From Bdellovibrio svalbardensis (GTDB lineage Bacteria > Bdellovibrionota > Bdellovibrionia > Bdellovibrionales > Bdellovibrionaceae), in NCBI RefSeq assembly GCF_029531655.1, contig NZ_JANRMI010000001.1, forward strand, positions 496,001 to 560,000: a DNA stretch of 64,000 nucleotides, given 5' to 3'. The notes below the pieces were generated by a model. That model had not been told where the DNA came from and did not search any database. It saw nothing but the letters and a program-made list of their open reading frames with translations. A program made the position numbers and the translations under genes. Position 1 is the first letter of the stretch, and each line of letters opens with the position of its first letter. This document shows positions 44,220-52,327 of this stretch, in pieces.

Positions 44220-44630
44220 ATGGGCGAATCATTCTTTAAATGGGATCAGCAAAAACTTACTACTCATGTCGATGCGATGGATCGTGAACATCAGAAGCTC
44301 ATCGATATCATGAACCGCCTTTATGAGCGCCATGAAGCGAAGGCGACAAAGCCGGAATTACAATCTATTGTGCGTGAACTGGTTTCCTGGACAGTGACTC
44401 ACTTCGAGCACGAGGAGAAATTCTTTGATACCTTGGCTTATTCCCAAGCGTCGGTTCACAAGAAAATTCATAAGGACTTGATCGCAAGGTTGAAAGAGCA
44501 TGGCGGTGAATTTGAAAAGACCGGAGTGTTAACTCCGGCCTTCTTTCAGTTTCTTAAAACTTGGCTAACTGCTCACATCATGGGGATCGACACTAAATAC
44601 GGTCTGATCGCTTCTCAAAAAGCGGGCTAG
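44220..44630 (+). CDS. Bacteriohemerythrin
   Basis: 136 residues, a single four-helix hemerythrin domain. Diiron ligands fall in order as H24, H61 and E65 (H-F-E-H-E), H80 and H84 (H-K-K-I-H), H119 and D124 (H-I-M-G-I-D), all present. It binds oxygen reversibly and may act as an oxygen carrier or sensor in the cytoplasm. AGAGGTG precedes the ATG. Its stop codon lies inside a tandem repeat. Confidence 0.95.
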   Translation: MGESFFKWDQQKLTTHVDAMDREHQKLIDIMNRLYERHEAKATKPELQSIVRELVSWTVTHFEHEEKFFDTLAYSQASVHKKIHKDLIARLKEHGGEFEKTGVLTPAFFQFLKTWLTAHIMGIDTKYGLIASQKAG

Positions 44631-44679
44631 TGAGCCCGACAAAAGCAGGCTAGTTAGCCCGACGAAGGCAGGCTAGTTA
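44622..44679. repeat. 23-bp tandem repeat (about 2.5 units) across two convergent stop codons
   Basis: Units begin GC[G/A]GGCTAGT[G/T]AGCCCGAC with a four-base spacer: 44622-44644, 44645-44667 and a partial at 44668-44679. The first contains the hemerythrin stop, the last contains the stop of the DUF4360 gene on the other strand. Each holds a GGCTA/TAGCC dyad. Confidence 0.85.
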
Positions 44680-45278
44680 CAGCGGCGCCATTGCAAGTGG
44701 TAAACGAGGCCTGATGAAATATCGGCGCTATCCACCGTTGCAAGAGTTTGCTCGCGGCGAGAATTTGTTTGCGCCATCATTGACGTGTTGGCGCGAAGAT
44801 TCACGCTGGCTCCACATGGAGTCCACACCATTGTTGTTGCCAACAAACCATCACTCACAGTGTAGTTGTCATTGTAAGGACCAGCGAATACGCGAGACAC
44901 TCTGAAGCCACGGCTGCCTGCCCAGAAGTATTCAGCATCAAAACGCGCTTGAGCCCCACGAGGAACAGCAGTGAAGCCACGATAGTCCACTTGGAAAACC
45001 GCCACGCTATATCCATTTGGCACTGTCACTGGGATTGAGATGTTACAAGATTTACGGTCAATAGTTTTACCAGTCGTATTTCCCGCTTCTGTCACATAGC
45101 TATCAAATAGAATGCTGAGTGAAGATTGATCCGGACTGACAGTCACGCTAGCACTTCCCGCTGGACAACCAGTACCGCCGTAAGCCGCTTGTCCCAATCT
45201 CAAACTTTCCGCCTGAGCCTGAGTCGTCGCCAACACAGTCAAAGCCGCAACCACTTTCATTACCATTGCTAATTTCAT
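44673..45278 (-). CDS. DUF4360 family secreted protein
   Basis: 201 residues with a signal peptide of about 23 residues. The conserved G-G-T-G-C-P-A-G-S start of the mature domain, the S-P-D-Q-S-S-L-S-I-L-F-D-S-Y segment and the R-K-S-C-N-I pattern match DUF4360. Four cysteines suggest disulfides. AAAGGGGGAAG precedes the ATG. Paralogue of the gene at 45394. Function unknown; a 7-bp repeat array lies upstream. Confidence 0.88.
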   Translation of the reverse strand: MKLAMVMKVVAALTVLATTQAQAESLRLGQAAYGGTGCPAGSASVTVSPDQSSLSILFDSYVTEAGNTTGKTIDRKSCNISIPVTVPNGYSVAVFQVDYRGFTAVPRGAQARFDAEYFWAGSRGFRVSRVFAGPYNDNYTVSDGLLATTMVWTPCGASVNLRANTSMMAQTNSRREQTLATVDSADISSGLVYHLQWRRCN

Positions 45279-45330
45279 ACTTCCCCCTTTAATAGGTTCT
45301 CCCGAACCATTTTTGTTTTTTAAATTAATT

Positions 45331-45379
45331 CAAATCTCAAATCTCAAATCTCAAATCTCAAATCTCAAATCTCAAATTT
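45331..45379. repeat. Seven tandem copies of CAAATCT upstream of a DUF4360 gene
   Basis: Six perfect and one imperfect CAAATCT units (49 bases) about 50-100 bases before the start of the minus-strand DUF4360 gene. The period is 7, so changes in copy number would alter spacing in its promoter region. Confidence 0.95.
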
Positions 45380-45393
45380 CCAATGTCCAATTT

Positions 45394-46149
45394 CTATCTG
45401 CGGCCTGGTTCAGGAAAGCGCGGTGGTCTTCCTGGATTCGGCACCGGTGGTCTCGGATTTTCTTCGCGAGGTGGTGGAGTGTTTGGTGGTGCAGAAGGAC
45501 CACATCTTCTCCATCTTAATTGAAAATTCTGTGACTGAATGGCACCGTCGACGCTGTCTAAGGTGATCTGTGCCTGGATGGATGACGATAGATTGAGATT
45601 TCGCGCCATCAAATAAGTCGTAATAAAGAGAGTTTGTTGGTCAACGGAAGAACAAGGAGCCCAAGGTGCTACACTTGGATTGAGTTCTTGGTGAATCGTG
45701 TAGTTGCCGTTGTAAGGCCCGCGGAATTCTTGAGCTCGGAACGAATATTTTCCGTTGTTTTCATATCCTGGGCGTTCATTGATGGGTTTGCTGCCATCAA
45801 ATGAATAAAGAGCCTGATGGAAAACAGTGGAGCCTTGTTCTGCATAGGCGTAGCCGCGATAGTCTGCGGTGACGACTGTGAAGGTCCAACCGCGTGGCAC
45901 GCGGAAGTTCACTCTTAACTCGCAATTAAGGCGAGAAATAGGATTGTGCAGGTCAGAAGCTGCGACATAATTATCAAGAAGAAGAGAAAAGGCTTGTCCA
46001 TCCGGCGAAATATTCGCTGAATAGGAGCCTTGAGGGCATCCTGTTCCATTAGCTTGTAGTCCTTGAATTGAAATTCCCGCTGGCACTTCTGCGCGAGATG
46101 TTGAAACGAAAAATAACGGTGCGAGCAGAAGAAATAGACTTCTGTGCAT
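45394..46149 (-). CDS. DUF4360 family secreted protein, Pro-rich tail
   Basis: 251 residues. Signal peptide about 1-20. The domain repeats the pattern of the neighbour (G-T-G-C-P-Q-G-S-Y near 35, S-P-D-G-Q-A-F-S-L-L-L-D, R-L-N-C-E-L), then ends in a 40-residue Pro/Arg-rich tail (P-P-P-R-E-E-N-P-R-P-P). The tail resembles a peptidoglycan- or surface-binding extension. The ATG at 46149 follows GGGGGAGGG. The two DUF4360 genes face the same way and differ by this tail. Confidence 0.88.
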   Translation of the reverse strand: MHRSLFLLLAPLFFVSTSRAEVPAGISIQGLQANGTGCPQGSYSANISPDGQAFSLLLDNYVAASDLHNPISRLNCELRVNFRVPRGWTFTVVTADYRGYAYAEQGSTVFHQALYSFDGSKPINERPGYENNGKYSFRAQEFRGPYNGNYTIHQELNPSVAPWAPCSSVDQQTLFITTYLMARNLNLSSSIQAQITLDSVDGAIQSQNFQLRWRRCGPSAPPNTPPPREENPRPPVPNPGRPPRFPEPGRR

Positions 46150-46238
46150 GGTGCCCTCCCCCAAAAAACTTTTTTATCTGCTGGTGATCTTTTGATCACT
46201 GCAAAGGGGTAAAGCAAAGGGCAGGCCAATGGTATTGG

Positions 46239-46256
46239 GGACGAAGTGTCCCTGGT
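46239..46256. other. GGGGAC-GTCCC hairpin in the intergenic region
   Basis: GGGGAC-GAAGT-GTCCCT between the SelO-like and DUF4360 genes, with no T-run. Possibly an RNA hairpin or repeat element. Confidence 0.4.
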
Positions 46257-46314
46257 GCATTAACTAGATGCGTCTATATCAGATCGACTATCGCAGCGAA
46301 GAGTAAACTTTAAT

Positions 46315-46374
46315 ACTCCGACTTCGTCGGAGTGCAAATCAGCTACTCCGACTTCGTCGGAGTGCAAGCCAGCT
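46315..46374. repeat. Two 30-bp direct repeats with ACTCCGAC hairpin
   Basis: ACTCCGACTTCGTCGGAGT followed by GCAA and a seven-base tail, twice in tandem (46315-46344 and 46345-46374). Each holds a hairpin with eight-base arms. The second copy runs into the stop codon of the SelO-like gene. Confidence 0.9.
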
Positions 46375-48229
46375 AGATGGATTCTTTATTTTCTTCGACA
46401 AGACTTAAAAGTTTTGCGAACAGATCCATCTTGACGGCACCCGTGAATTCTTTCTCTTTATAAAAACGACCCACCGGAATTTCCGGCATGCCGTTGTGAT
46501 CAAACACCAAGCGATCAACGATCTTTTGGATTTGTTCAAGAGGAAGGCCGCGTTTCTTTTCGGTGATGATTTCATCCACCATTTCGATCAAGGCATTTCC
46601 GGTGATGCGTTTGTCAGAATTGAGTTTCTCTGCGCGCTCACAGATTCCTTTCAAGATGGTGTCAGGCTTTTGTTTCCCCGCAGCTGTTACCACCAAGTCA
46701 CGGTAAAGCTTCTGGAAAGATTCAATATGCAGGCGTTGCTTTTCGCCCATACGGGCATCACGGCTTTTGGCAAAGCTTGAGAGCACAGTTTTAAAGAAGT
46801 CTTTCTCCAGCATCCAGCGCTTTTCAAACGGAAGAGGGCTTTCTGATAAGAAATGCGGATAAGCTTTTAAAAGGTGGCGCATATTGTATAGAGCCGGATG
46901 ATTGACTCCATCTGCGACCTTTTCTTCGGAGCCGCTGACTTTGGCTCTTTCAAAGAACGAGAACTCTCGGTCAAACTTCTCAAAGAGATCTTTTTTCTCA
47001 AGAATGTTCGCACGCTGTTTTTCGTTAAAGCCCATGCGGTAAAGAAGTCTTTGTGCGCGGAACTCAACGAACTGTGAATTAAATTTCAATACCATAGGGT
47101 GGCGGGCGAAATCACGAAGCGGCTTTTTCTGCTTCGTCTTCAGGTAATCCACCATTTGCGCAAAGACTTGAACAATCAAACGTGCTTTTTGTTTTTGCTC
47201 GTTCAGATTTGTCGAGAATCTTTCCACGTCATCGTATTTGTACTTATCGTGGCGAATGCCGAACTGGCGAATGCTGCCATAGTCAATAATACCGGCATCG
47301 GCGAGGACGTTGTCTCCGTCCCAGTCCAACCAGGCAAAAATATAATCAATATCAAGTAAGGCTGTGAACTCCGCGAAGGATTTGCAAACGGCATCCAGAA
47401 GTTCATCGTACTTAGCAGCGCCTTTGGCTTTGATATCCCAGGCCTTGTTGGCTACCTGACGATCAATAAGATAGTCGGTTGCCGCTTTTAAGGAATCATA
47501 GCGCTCTTGTTTCAAATAGAGGAAGAGATGGGCGGGGCGAACCAAGTTGTGAGCTGCGCGAACGCCGATGCCATAGCCTTTGCCAAGATCAATCACACAG
47601 AGCATGCGCTCAGTGCGAATTCCTTGTAAGTGCATCACTTCTGCCAGAATGGAGGCAGCCAGAAGCTCATCCATCTCTGCCAGTCCGCAGCCGTATCCAA
47701 ACTCAGTGCCGCCTGTTTTCAAAGGCTTTTGCGCAGAGACGGCGCCAGGGGCAAGACACGTGACGCCCGTGCCGCGGCTTGAGACGTCCCAGGTTATTCC
47801 GCGATTATAGACAGTGCCATTCCAAATCCCACGACCATCGCCGGAGGTTTTTCCTTGTTTGTTCGCATGTTGCAACTGTAAGTACCGAGTTGCCATATAC
47901 TTATGAGGACGGATGGTTTCGGGATCGATGCGACGATTGGTAAGCTCATCGTATTCATTTATGATTTGCAGAGAAAATGTTTCGATGAGTTTTTCAGCGA
48001 GTTCATCATTCATCTGATCAGAGTGATCTGCAGGGATGAGTCCCATTTCTTTTGCGAGAGCGAAGTTGAAGTAAGCGATTTTGCCAGTGTTGAGTTGGCG
48101 CACGCGGTAAGCGACAAATCCATCTTTGACTGCTTCCATCCAAGGATGGACGCCGTTGATCTGATCAAATGTCGAATAGAAGTTCGACATTTGCGAAAGC
48201 TTTTTAGCGCCGTTGTGCTTCATCGTCAT
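46373..48229 (-). CDS. Divergent SelO/YdiU-like pseudokinase protein
   Basis: 618 residues. Features that match SelO protein adenylyltransferases: G-D-G-R-G at 130-134, E-L-L-A-A-S-I-L-A-E-V-M-H-L-Q-G-I near 188-204, R-x-x-H-N-L-V-R-P near 224-232, and the metal-binding pair N307 and D316 in D-W-D-G-D-N then I-I-D-Y-G-S. The spacing of nine residues between the pair equals that in canonical SelO. At the position where SelO has its L-K-G lysine I see S-R-G (R152), so activity is uncertain. Start could be the third codon (ATG) with a GGAGCC site. Confidence 0.7.
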   Translation of the reverse strand: MTMKHNGAKKLSQMSNFYSTFDQINGVHPWMEAVKDGFVAYRVRQLNTGKIAYFNFALAKEMGLIPADHSDQMNDELAEKLIETFSLQIINEYDELTNRRIDPETIRPHKYMATRYLQLQHANKQGKTSGDGRGIWNGTVYNRGITWDVSSRGTGVTCLAPGAVSAQKPLKTGGTEFGYGCGLAEMDELLAASILAEVMHLQGIRTERMLCVIDLGKGYGIGVRAAHNLVRPAHLFLYLKQERYDSLKAATDYLIDRQVANKAWDIKAKGAAKYDELLDAVCKSFAEFTALLDIDYIFAWLDWDGDNVLADAGIIDYGSIRQFGIRHDKYKYDDVERFSTNLNEQKQKARLIVQVFAQMVDYLKTKQKKPLRDFARHPMVLKFNSQFVEFRAQRLLYRMGFNEKQRANILEKKDLFEKFDREFSFFERAKVSGSEEKVADGVNHPALYNMRHLLKAYPHFLSESPLPFEKRWMLEKDFFKTVLSSFAKSRDARMGEKQRLHIESFQKLYRDLVVTAAGKQKPDTILKGICERAEKLNSDKRITGNALIEMVDEIITEKKRGLPLEQIQKIVDRLVFDHNGMPEIPVGRFYKEKEFTGAVKMDLFAKLLSLVEENKESI

Positions 48230-48276
48230 GCTGGATCTTGGCTCCTTGTTTAAAAACGAGACACTCTTTATTTCTT

Positions 48277-48300
48277 CCGACTTCGCCGGAATACTTTTTT
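48277..48300 (+). other. Hairpin related to the ACTCCGAC family
   Basis: TTCCGACTTCGCCGGAA followed by TACTTTTTT. Terminator-like on the plus strand although no plus-strand gene ends there; similar in core to the 46315 repeats. Confidence 0.45.
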
Positions 48301-48391
48301 AAAATCCATAAACAAATACTACTCTTTTATATTAAGCCCTAAAAAACTTCCGCCGAATACTAGACTGGACATATTGAGGGGACTTTTTTAA

Positions 48392-49030
48392 ATGAAATCA
48401 TCTTGTTTGGCTTCCGGCTTTCTACTTCTGGCGCTGTTTTCAACGACCTCTTTCGCCGTCAAACAAGAGCCTGCGGGTCGCATGTTGCGCCCGAAATTTC
48501 ACTCTGCGCCTGATTGCCAGGATCGTCCCGAGTTTCTTACTGAGATGAGAAACGACTTCCTTGGCGGCTTGTCTCGCTTGCCAGAGACGGTTTTGGTGGC
48601 CAGAGAAGTTGAGTTTTACGTTGAGGGAAATGAAAACGGCGGTCCGGTGAAGCTTCACGGTTACCAGTCTTTCTTAAGAACAAATGTGGGATCATCCGAG
48701 GTCCTGTGCGCGAACGCCGCACCAGACCTGAAGGAGCGGTTCTCGTTGTACGCGCCAACACTGATCGATACTCGCAAGCAACCGAAGGTGGGGCAAAGCT
48801 TGTGGCAATTTCAAATGATGACAGAGGGAAATAAATATTCTTTCTGGAATTTCAAAACACCGTCGTTTCAGCAGAATGAGGCGCTTGAGGCTTATCTAAA
48901 GAGCACGGGTGCGACTTATAAGATCTATCAAAAGACGCACACCGAGTTTGAATTGTTGCTGGTAAAGCAAACTGAGGGTGTGACTCAGTACCTTTCAATT
49001 ACCTACGATGCCGTCCCCCACCTAAAGTAG
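48392..49030 (+). CDS. Secreted protein of unknown function
   Basis: 212 residues with a signal peptide of about 22 residues ending S-F-A. The mature part carries two cysteines (P-D-C-Q-D, V-L-C-A-N) and a mixed alpha/beta pattern with alternating strands. No family recognised. AGGGGA precedes the ATG. Divergent from the SelO-like gene. Confidence 0.75.
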   Translation: MKSSCLASGFLLLALFSTTSFAVKQEPAGRMLRPKFHSAPDCQDRPEFLTEMRNDFLGGLSRLPETVLVAREVEFYVEGNENGGPVKLHGYQSFLRTNVGSSEVLCANAAPDLKERFSLYAPTLIDTRKQPKVGQSLWQFQMMTEGNKYSFWNFKTPSFQQNEALEAYLKSTGATYKIYQKTHTEFELLLVKQTEGVTQYLSITYDAVPHLK

Positions 49031-49058
49031 GACTTCAGTCCTGTCGTAAAATCTGCAG

Positions 49059-50225
49059 CTATTTAAATAGAACGCAGCCAAAGCCGCCGTAGGGAGTGCG
49101 CAGGTTGGTGACCTGTCCTTGATAGAGGCGGGCCACGATAAGCTGAAGGCGGCCTTGGTAGGCATAGCAGCGCAGATCGTACTTGAAGCTCTGCGGACCT
49201 TCAGGAGTTTCAAAAACCTGCTCGGGAGCGGGAACATACTCTTGCCCGATGATGTCCTCTTTCAAAAGATCATCAAATGTTTTTCTGCTGATGGAGGAGC
49301 CTTTATAAGACTGCTTAGAGCCGAAAGCATTTTTAGGTTTGAAGAACAATTTCTTGCGAAGTGCCCAGATCTCTTCCGCAGTGCCTTTCGTGACATCGTA
49401 AGAACGCGGCACGGCTGTGCGCAAAAGTTTGATATCGGATTCTGAGAGGCCTTGGGCTTCGAAAAATCCCTCTTGGCTCCATTCAATCAAGCGCTGCTTA
49501 TCTGCCAGCAAAAGATATTCATAGGGATTTGGCGAGAGGCAAACATCGCGGCTTAAGAATTTATCAAGCAACAGCTCACTGCTTTCATCACTCAGGAAGA
49601 AATCTGTATAGCGATTGTAAATAAAGTCTGGATCAAAACCTTTGAATAGATCCCGGTAGTCAACAATGCGTGAATCCCAGCCCCAAGACTTAAAGAGTTC
49701 GTTGTACACTAGGAATTCGACAAACAATCTTTGCTCTGAAGGTTTGTCGTCGGTGATAGCCACTTTAAAAGTGCCACCGACATCTTTACCCTGAAGCTTC
49801 ATCTCGGTCAGGATGTTTTGGCGAATTTCGTCGAATGAAAAATCGCTGACAGGAAGAGGAAGTCCCTGGGCCTTGTACATTTCATGACCCAGCGCCAGGA
49901 ATGAGGCATTGGTGTTGATTTCAATCAGTTTCAAATTTTGCTGTTCATCAACGTGAAAGTCGTAACTCATCAAGATGGATTTGTTGCCGGGATCTTTAAG
50001 TCCCTTCATGGCAATTAAATCTTCGTAGTGAGTTTGATAGGATTTTCTTTCGCGCAAATCGAACAGAGCTGAGACCACATCCTGCGCCTGTTGTAAAACG
50101 GCTTTAGGCAATTCGATCGTGAACGGAGAAAGAAGATTGTCGGCAACAGCCGACTCAAGGGGCTCGGTTGCAAGCCCCTTGAAGGAAGACCTGAGTTGTT
50201 GGATGAACTCAGCTTTAAGATTCAT
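49059..50225 (-). CDS. ATP-grasp-like protein of unknown function
   Basis: 388 residues. Segments fitting an ATP-grasp fold: a L-K-L-I-E-I-N-T-N-A-S-F motif near 108-120, F-F-K-P-K-N-A-F-G-S-K-Q-S near 293-305 (nucleotide-binding Lys region), D-L-R-C-Y-A-Y and a final N-L-R-T-P-Y-G-G-F-G motif. It might ligate a carboxylate to an amine. It begins one base after the peroxiredoxin stop, so both are translated from one message. Exact family not certain. Confidence 0.6.
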   Translation of the reverse strand: MNLKAEFIQQLRSSFKGLATEPLESAVADNLLSPFTIELPKAVLQQAQDVVSALFDLRERKSYQTHYEDLIAMKGLKDPGNKSILMSYDFHVDEQQNLKLIEINTNASFLALGHEMYKAQGLPLPVSDFSFDEIRQNILTEMKLQGKDVGGTFKVAITDDKPSEQRLFVEFLVYNELFKSWGWDSRIVDYRDLFKGFDPDFIYNRYTDFFLSDESSELLLDKFLSRDVCLSPNPYEYLLLADKQRLIEWSQEGFFEAQGLSESDIKLLRTAVPRSYDVTKGTAEEIWALRKKLFFKPKNAFGSKQSYKGSSISRKTFDDLLKEDIIGQEYVPAPEQVFETPEGPQSFKYDLRCYAYQGRLQLIVARLYQGQVTNLRTPYGGFGCVLFK

Positions 50226-50226
50226 A

Positions 50227-50760
50227 TTACTTCAAAGGCACGATGTGAACGTCGCCCTTTTTCCATCCCGCTGCGCAAAGCTCGCCAGATTGGCAACCTT
50301 GAAGAACGCGAAGGATTTCCTTGGCATCACGGCCGACAGCCGTGTTGTGAATGCCCATGTATTGAATTTTTTGGTCTGGATCGATAATGAACGTACCACG
50401 AGTTGCAATGCCACGTTCTTCAAAGAGAACGCCGTAATCACGTGCGATGCGTTTTGTAAGATCGGCAAGCAACGGGTAGCCCAAGTTGCCAAGATCATCT
50501 CGCAACCAACGTTTGTGCGAGTGCACTGAGTCTACGCTGCAACCCATAACCACTGCTCCCGCCATAGCGAATTCAGCAAGGTGCTCGCGGAATTGAGTCA
50601 ATTCAGTTGGGCAAACAAAAGTAAAATCTAGAGGATAGAAAAAGAGGATGACCCATTTTCCTTTATAATCGCTCAAGTTCACGTCTCTTACGTCGCCACC
50701 GTCAAACACAGCTTGAGTTGAAAATTGTGGCGCGGGTTGGTTAATCATTGGCATAGACAC
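50227..50760 (-). CDS. Typical 2-Cys peroxiredoxin (AhpC/Prx1-like)
   Basis: 177 residues, thioredoxin fold. Peroxidatic Cys at about 50 in D-F-T-F-V-C-P-T-E; resolving Cys near 162 in G-E-L-C-A-A-G-W, the usual V-C-P-A-G-W of the Prx1 group with Leu and Ala substituted. It reduces peroxides in the cytoplasm. AAGGAGATAG precedes the ATG. Divergent from exonuclease III with only 60 bases between, so the two probably share a promoter region. Confidence 0.95.
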   Translation of the reverse strand: MSMPMINQPAPQFSTQAVFDGGDVRDVNLSDYKGKWVILFFYPLDFTFVCPTELTQFREHLAEFAMAGAVVMGCSVDSVHSHKRWLRDDLGNLGYPLLADLTKRIARDYGVLFEERGIATRGTFIIDPDQKIQYMGIHNTAVGRDAKEILRVLQGCQSGELCAAGWKKGDVHIVPLK

Positions 50761-50820
50761 TATCTCCTTGTATCTGCTATCTATTCATAGCTTTTTAGAT
50801 TCGAAATACAAGGAGAAACT

Positions 50821-51591
50821 GTGAAAATCATCTCTTGGAACGTGAACGGAATTAGGGCTTGTCATAAGAAAGGCCTGGTCGATTTTGTGAACAAAGAAAA
50901 TCCAGATATCTTCTGTGTGCAAGAAACAAAAGCTCATATTGATCAGGTGGAAACTGAAGCTCGCCAGTTGCATCGCAATTATGCTTATTGGTCATCAGGC
51001 GTGCGCAAAGGATACTCCGGTGTTGCGACTTTCGTAAATGAAGAGCCAAAGAATGTGGCGCACGGCATGGGCATTGATGCTTATGATCGTGAGGGAAGAA
51101 TCGTAATTACGGATCATGGTCAGTTTGATCTTTATAATATTTATTTTCCGAACGGTGGGTCGGGAGATGAAAGACACAATTTCAAACAGCAATTCCTGAA
51201 AGATTTGAATCAGCATCTAAAAGAAAAATTAAAAGCGGGCCGGGAAATTGTCGTTGTCGGAGATTACAACGTTGCTCACCAGGCAATGGATGTTTACGAT
51301 CCGATTCGCCTTTCAAAAGTCAGTGGTTTCTTTCCAGAAGAACGCGCGTGGTTTTCGTCATTTTTAGAGTTGGGTTTTATCGACACCTTCCGTTATTTTC
51401 ATCCTAACGCGGCCAATCGCTACTCTTGGTGGTCTTATCGTGAACTGGCCCGCGAAAATAATCGCGGATGGAGAATTGACTACATTAGCGTTTCGAAAGG
51501 TCTTGAGAAATATCTTACTTCCGCGGATATTTTGGACCAAGTTGAAGGTTCGGATCACTGCCCGGTGGTTGCGGAACTGAGTTTTCCGTAA
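50821..51591 (+). CDS. xth: Exodeoxyribonuclease III (AP endonuclease)
   Basis: 256 residues, full-length ExoIII/APE1 fold. S-W-N-V-N-G-I-R near 5-12, Q-E-T-K near 35-38 (metal-binding Glu), G-D-Y-N-V-A-H near 146-152, and the C-terminal S-D-H-C-P-V (catalytic Asp-His). It cuts DNA at abasic sites. The start is a GTG with AAGGAG upstream. Ten bases after its stop the FxsA gene begins. Confidence 0.95.
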   Translation: MKIISWNVNGIRACHKKGLVDFVNKENPDIFCVQETKAHIDQVETEARQLHRNYAYWSSGVRKGYSGVATFVNEEPKNVAHGMGIDAYDREGRIVITDHGQFDLYNIYFPNGGSGDERHNFKQQFLKDLNQHLKEKLKAGREIVVVGDYNVAHQAMDVYDPIRLSKVSGFFPEERAWFSSFLELGFIDTFRYFHPNAANRYSWWSYRELARENNRGWRIDYISVSKGLEKYLTSADILDQVEGSDHCPVVAELSFP

Positions 51592-51600
51592 AGGAGCTAT

Positions 51601-52185
51601 ATGATCATTCCATTTCCCTTTATCATCGCTGAGGTTGTGATTTTCTTTCTTGGCGTGAATCAGTGGGGCTTCTTTAATACTTTGGGGCTTTATCTTTTGC
51701 CCTGCATTTTGGGCTTCATCATTGTCAGCACAGTCGGTCGCATGGCGATCATGACGTTGCAAAGCACGGTGACCCAAGGGCAGCTTCCGGCTAATAAGAT
51801 TTTGCACTCAGGTGCGATCTTTTTGTCCGGTATCTTCTTTTTAATTCCGTCTTTCTTCACTCGCATCATCGGTGTGATTCTGCTTTTGCCGGGTCTTCGC
51901 CATTTGGCGGTGTGGAGATTTAAACTCTTTATGGCCAAGCAAATTAAAAAAGGTGCTGCCAGTTTCAACTTCGGTGGCAACGGCTTTGGCTTTGGTGGTA
52001 TGGGAGGAATGGGCGGCATGGGGCGCGGCGGGCCTCAGGGCTTCCGCTATTATGAATTCCGCAACGACGGTACGGGCTTTCAAGATGTCAGTGAGGTCCG
52101 AGAAGAGCGTGAAATTCAAGCTGAGGTTGTCGATGTAACGCCACTTGAGATCACTCATGAAGAGAAGAAGCCGAAAGAAGACTAA
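51601..52185 (+). CDS. fxsA: FxsA family membrane protein
   Basis: 194 residues. Three hydrophobic segments in the first 110 residues contain the FxsA pattern; the G-R-M-A-I-M-T-L-Q and L-P-G-L-R motifs are typical. After residue 115 follows a Gly/Met-rich run (G-G-M-G-G-M-G-G-M-G) and an acidic tail ending K-K-P-K-E-D. FxsA relieves exclusion of phage T7 by F plasmid in E. coli; its general role is unknown. AAAGGAG precedes the ATG. Confidence 0.88.
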   Translation: MIIPFPFIIAEVVIFFLGVNQWGFFNTLGLYLLPCILGFIIVSTVGRMAIMTLQSTVTQGQLPANKILHSGAIFLSGIFFLIPSFFTRIIGVILLLPGLRHLAVWRFKLFMAKQIKKGAASFNFGGNGFGFGGMGGMGGMGRGGPQGFRYYEFRNDGTGFQDVSEVREEREIQAEVVDVTPLEITHEEKKPKED

Positions 52186-52202
52186 TTGTCGCGCTGAGCC
52201 TC

Positions 52203-52225
52203 AAAAAGGTACGGCGTACCTTTTT
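52203..52225. repeat. GGTACG palindrome, copy 3 (3' end of the exonuclease/fxsA unit)
   Basis: AAAAAGGTACG-G-CGTACCTTTTT: eleven-base arms around one G, 17 bases after the fxsA stop. The longest of the three copies. The T-run suits plus-strand termination. Confidence 0.85.
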
Positions 52226-52277
52226 CTACCGCCTCGAGTTTGGCTTAATTTTTTGCGTTATTCTTTGTTCGTTGGTC

Positions 52278-52303
52278 ACTCCTGAGAGGGTACTCTCAGG
52301 AGT
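52278..52303. other. Strong hairpin between convergent genes
   Basis: ACTCCTGAGAG-GGTA-CTCTCAGGAGT, a perfect eleven-base stem with a four-base loop and no T-run, 25 bases from the transpeptidase stop. Possibly an RNA 3'-end stabiliser or processing site. Confidence 0.5.
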
Positions 52304-52327
52304 CCAAGGTGTGCTTTGGTGTGTACC

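Noticed and set aside
45331-45379. CRISPR array
   Set aside because: Units are 7 bases with no spacers and no cas genes nearby; a simple tandem repeat.
48277-48300. Terminator of a plus-strand gene
   Set aside because: No plus-strand gene ends there; kept only as a hairpin of a repeat family.
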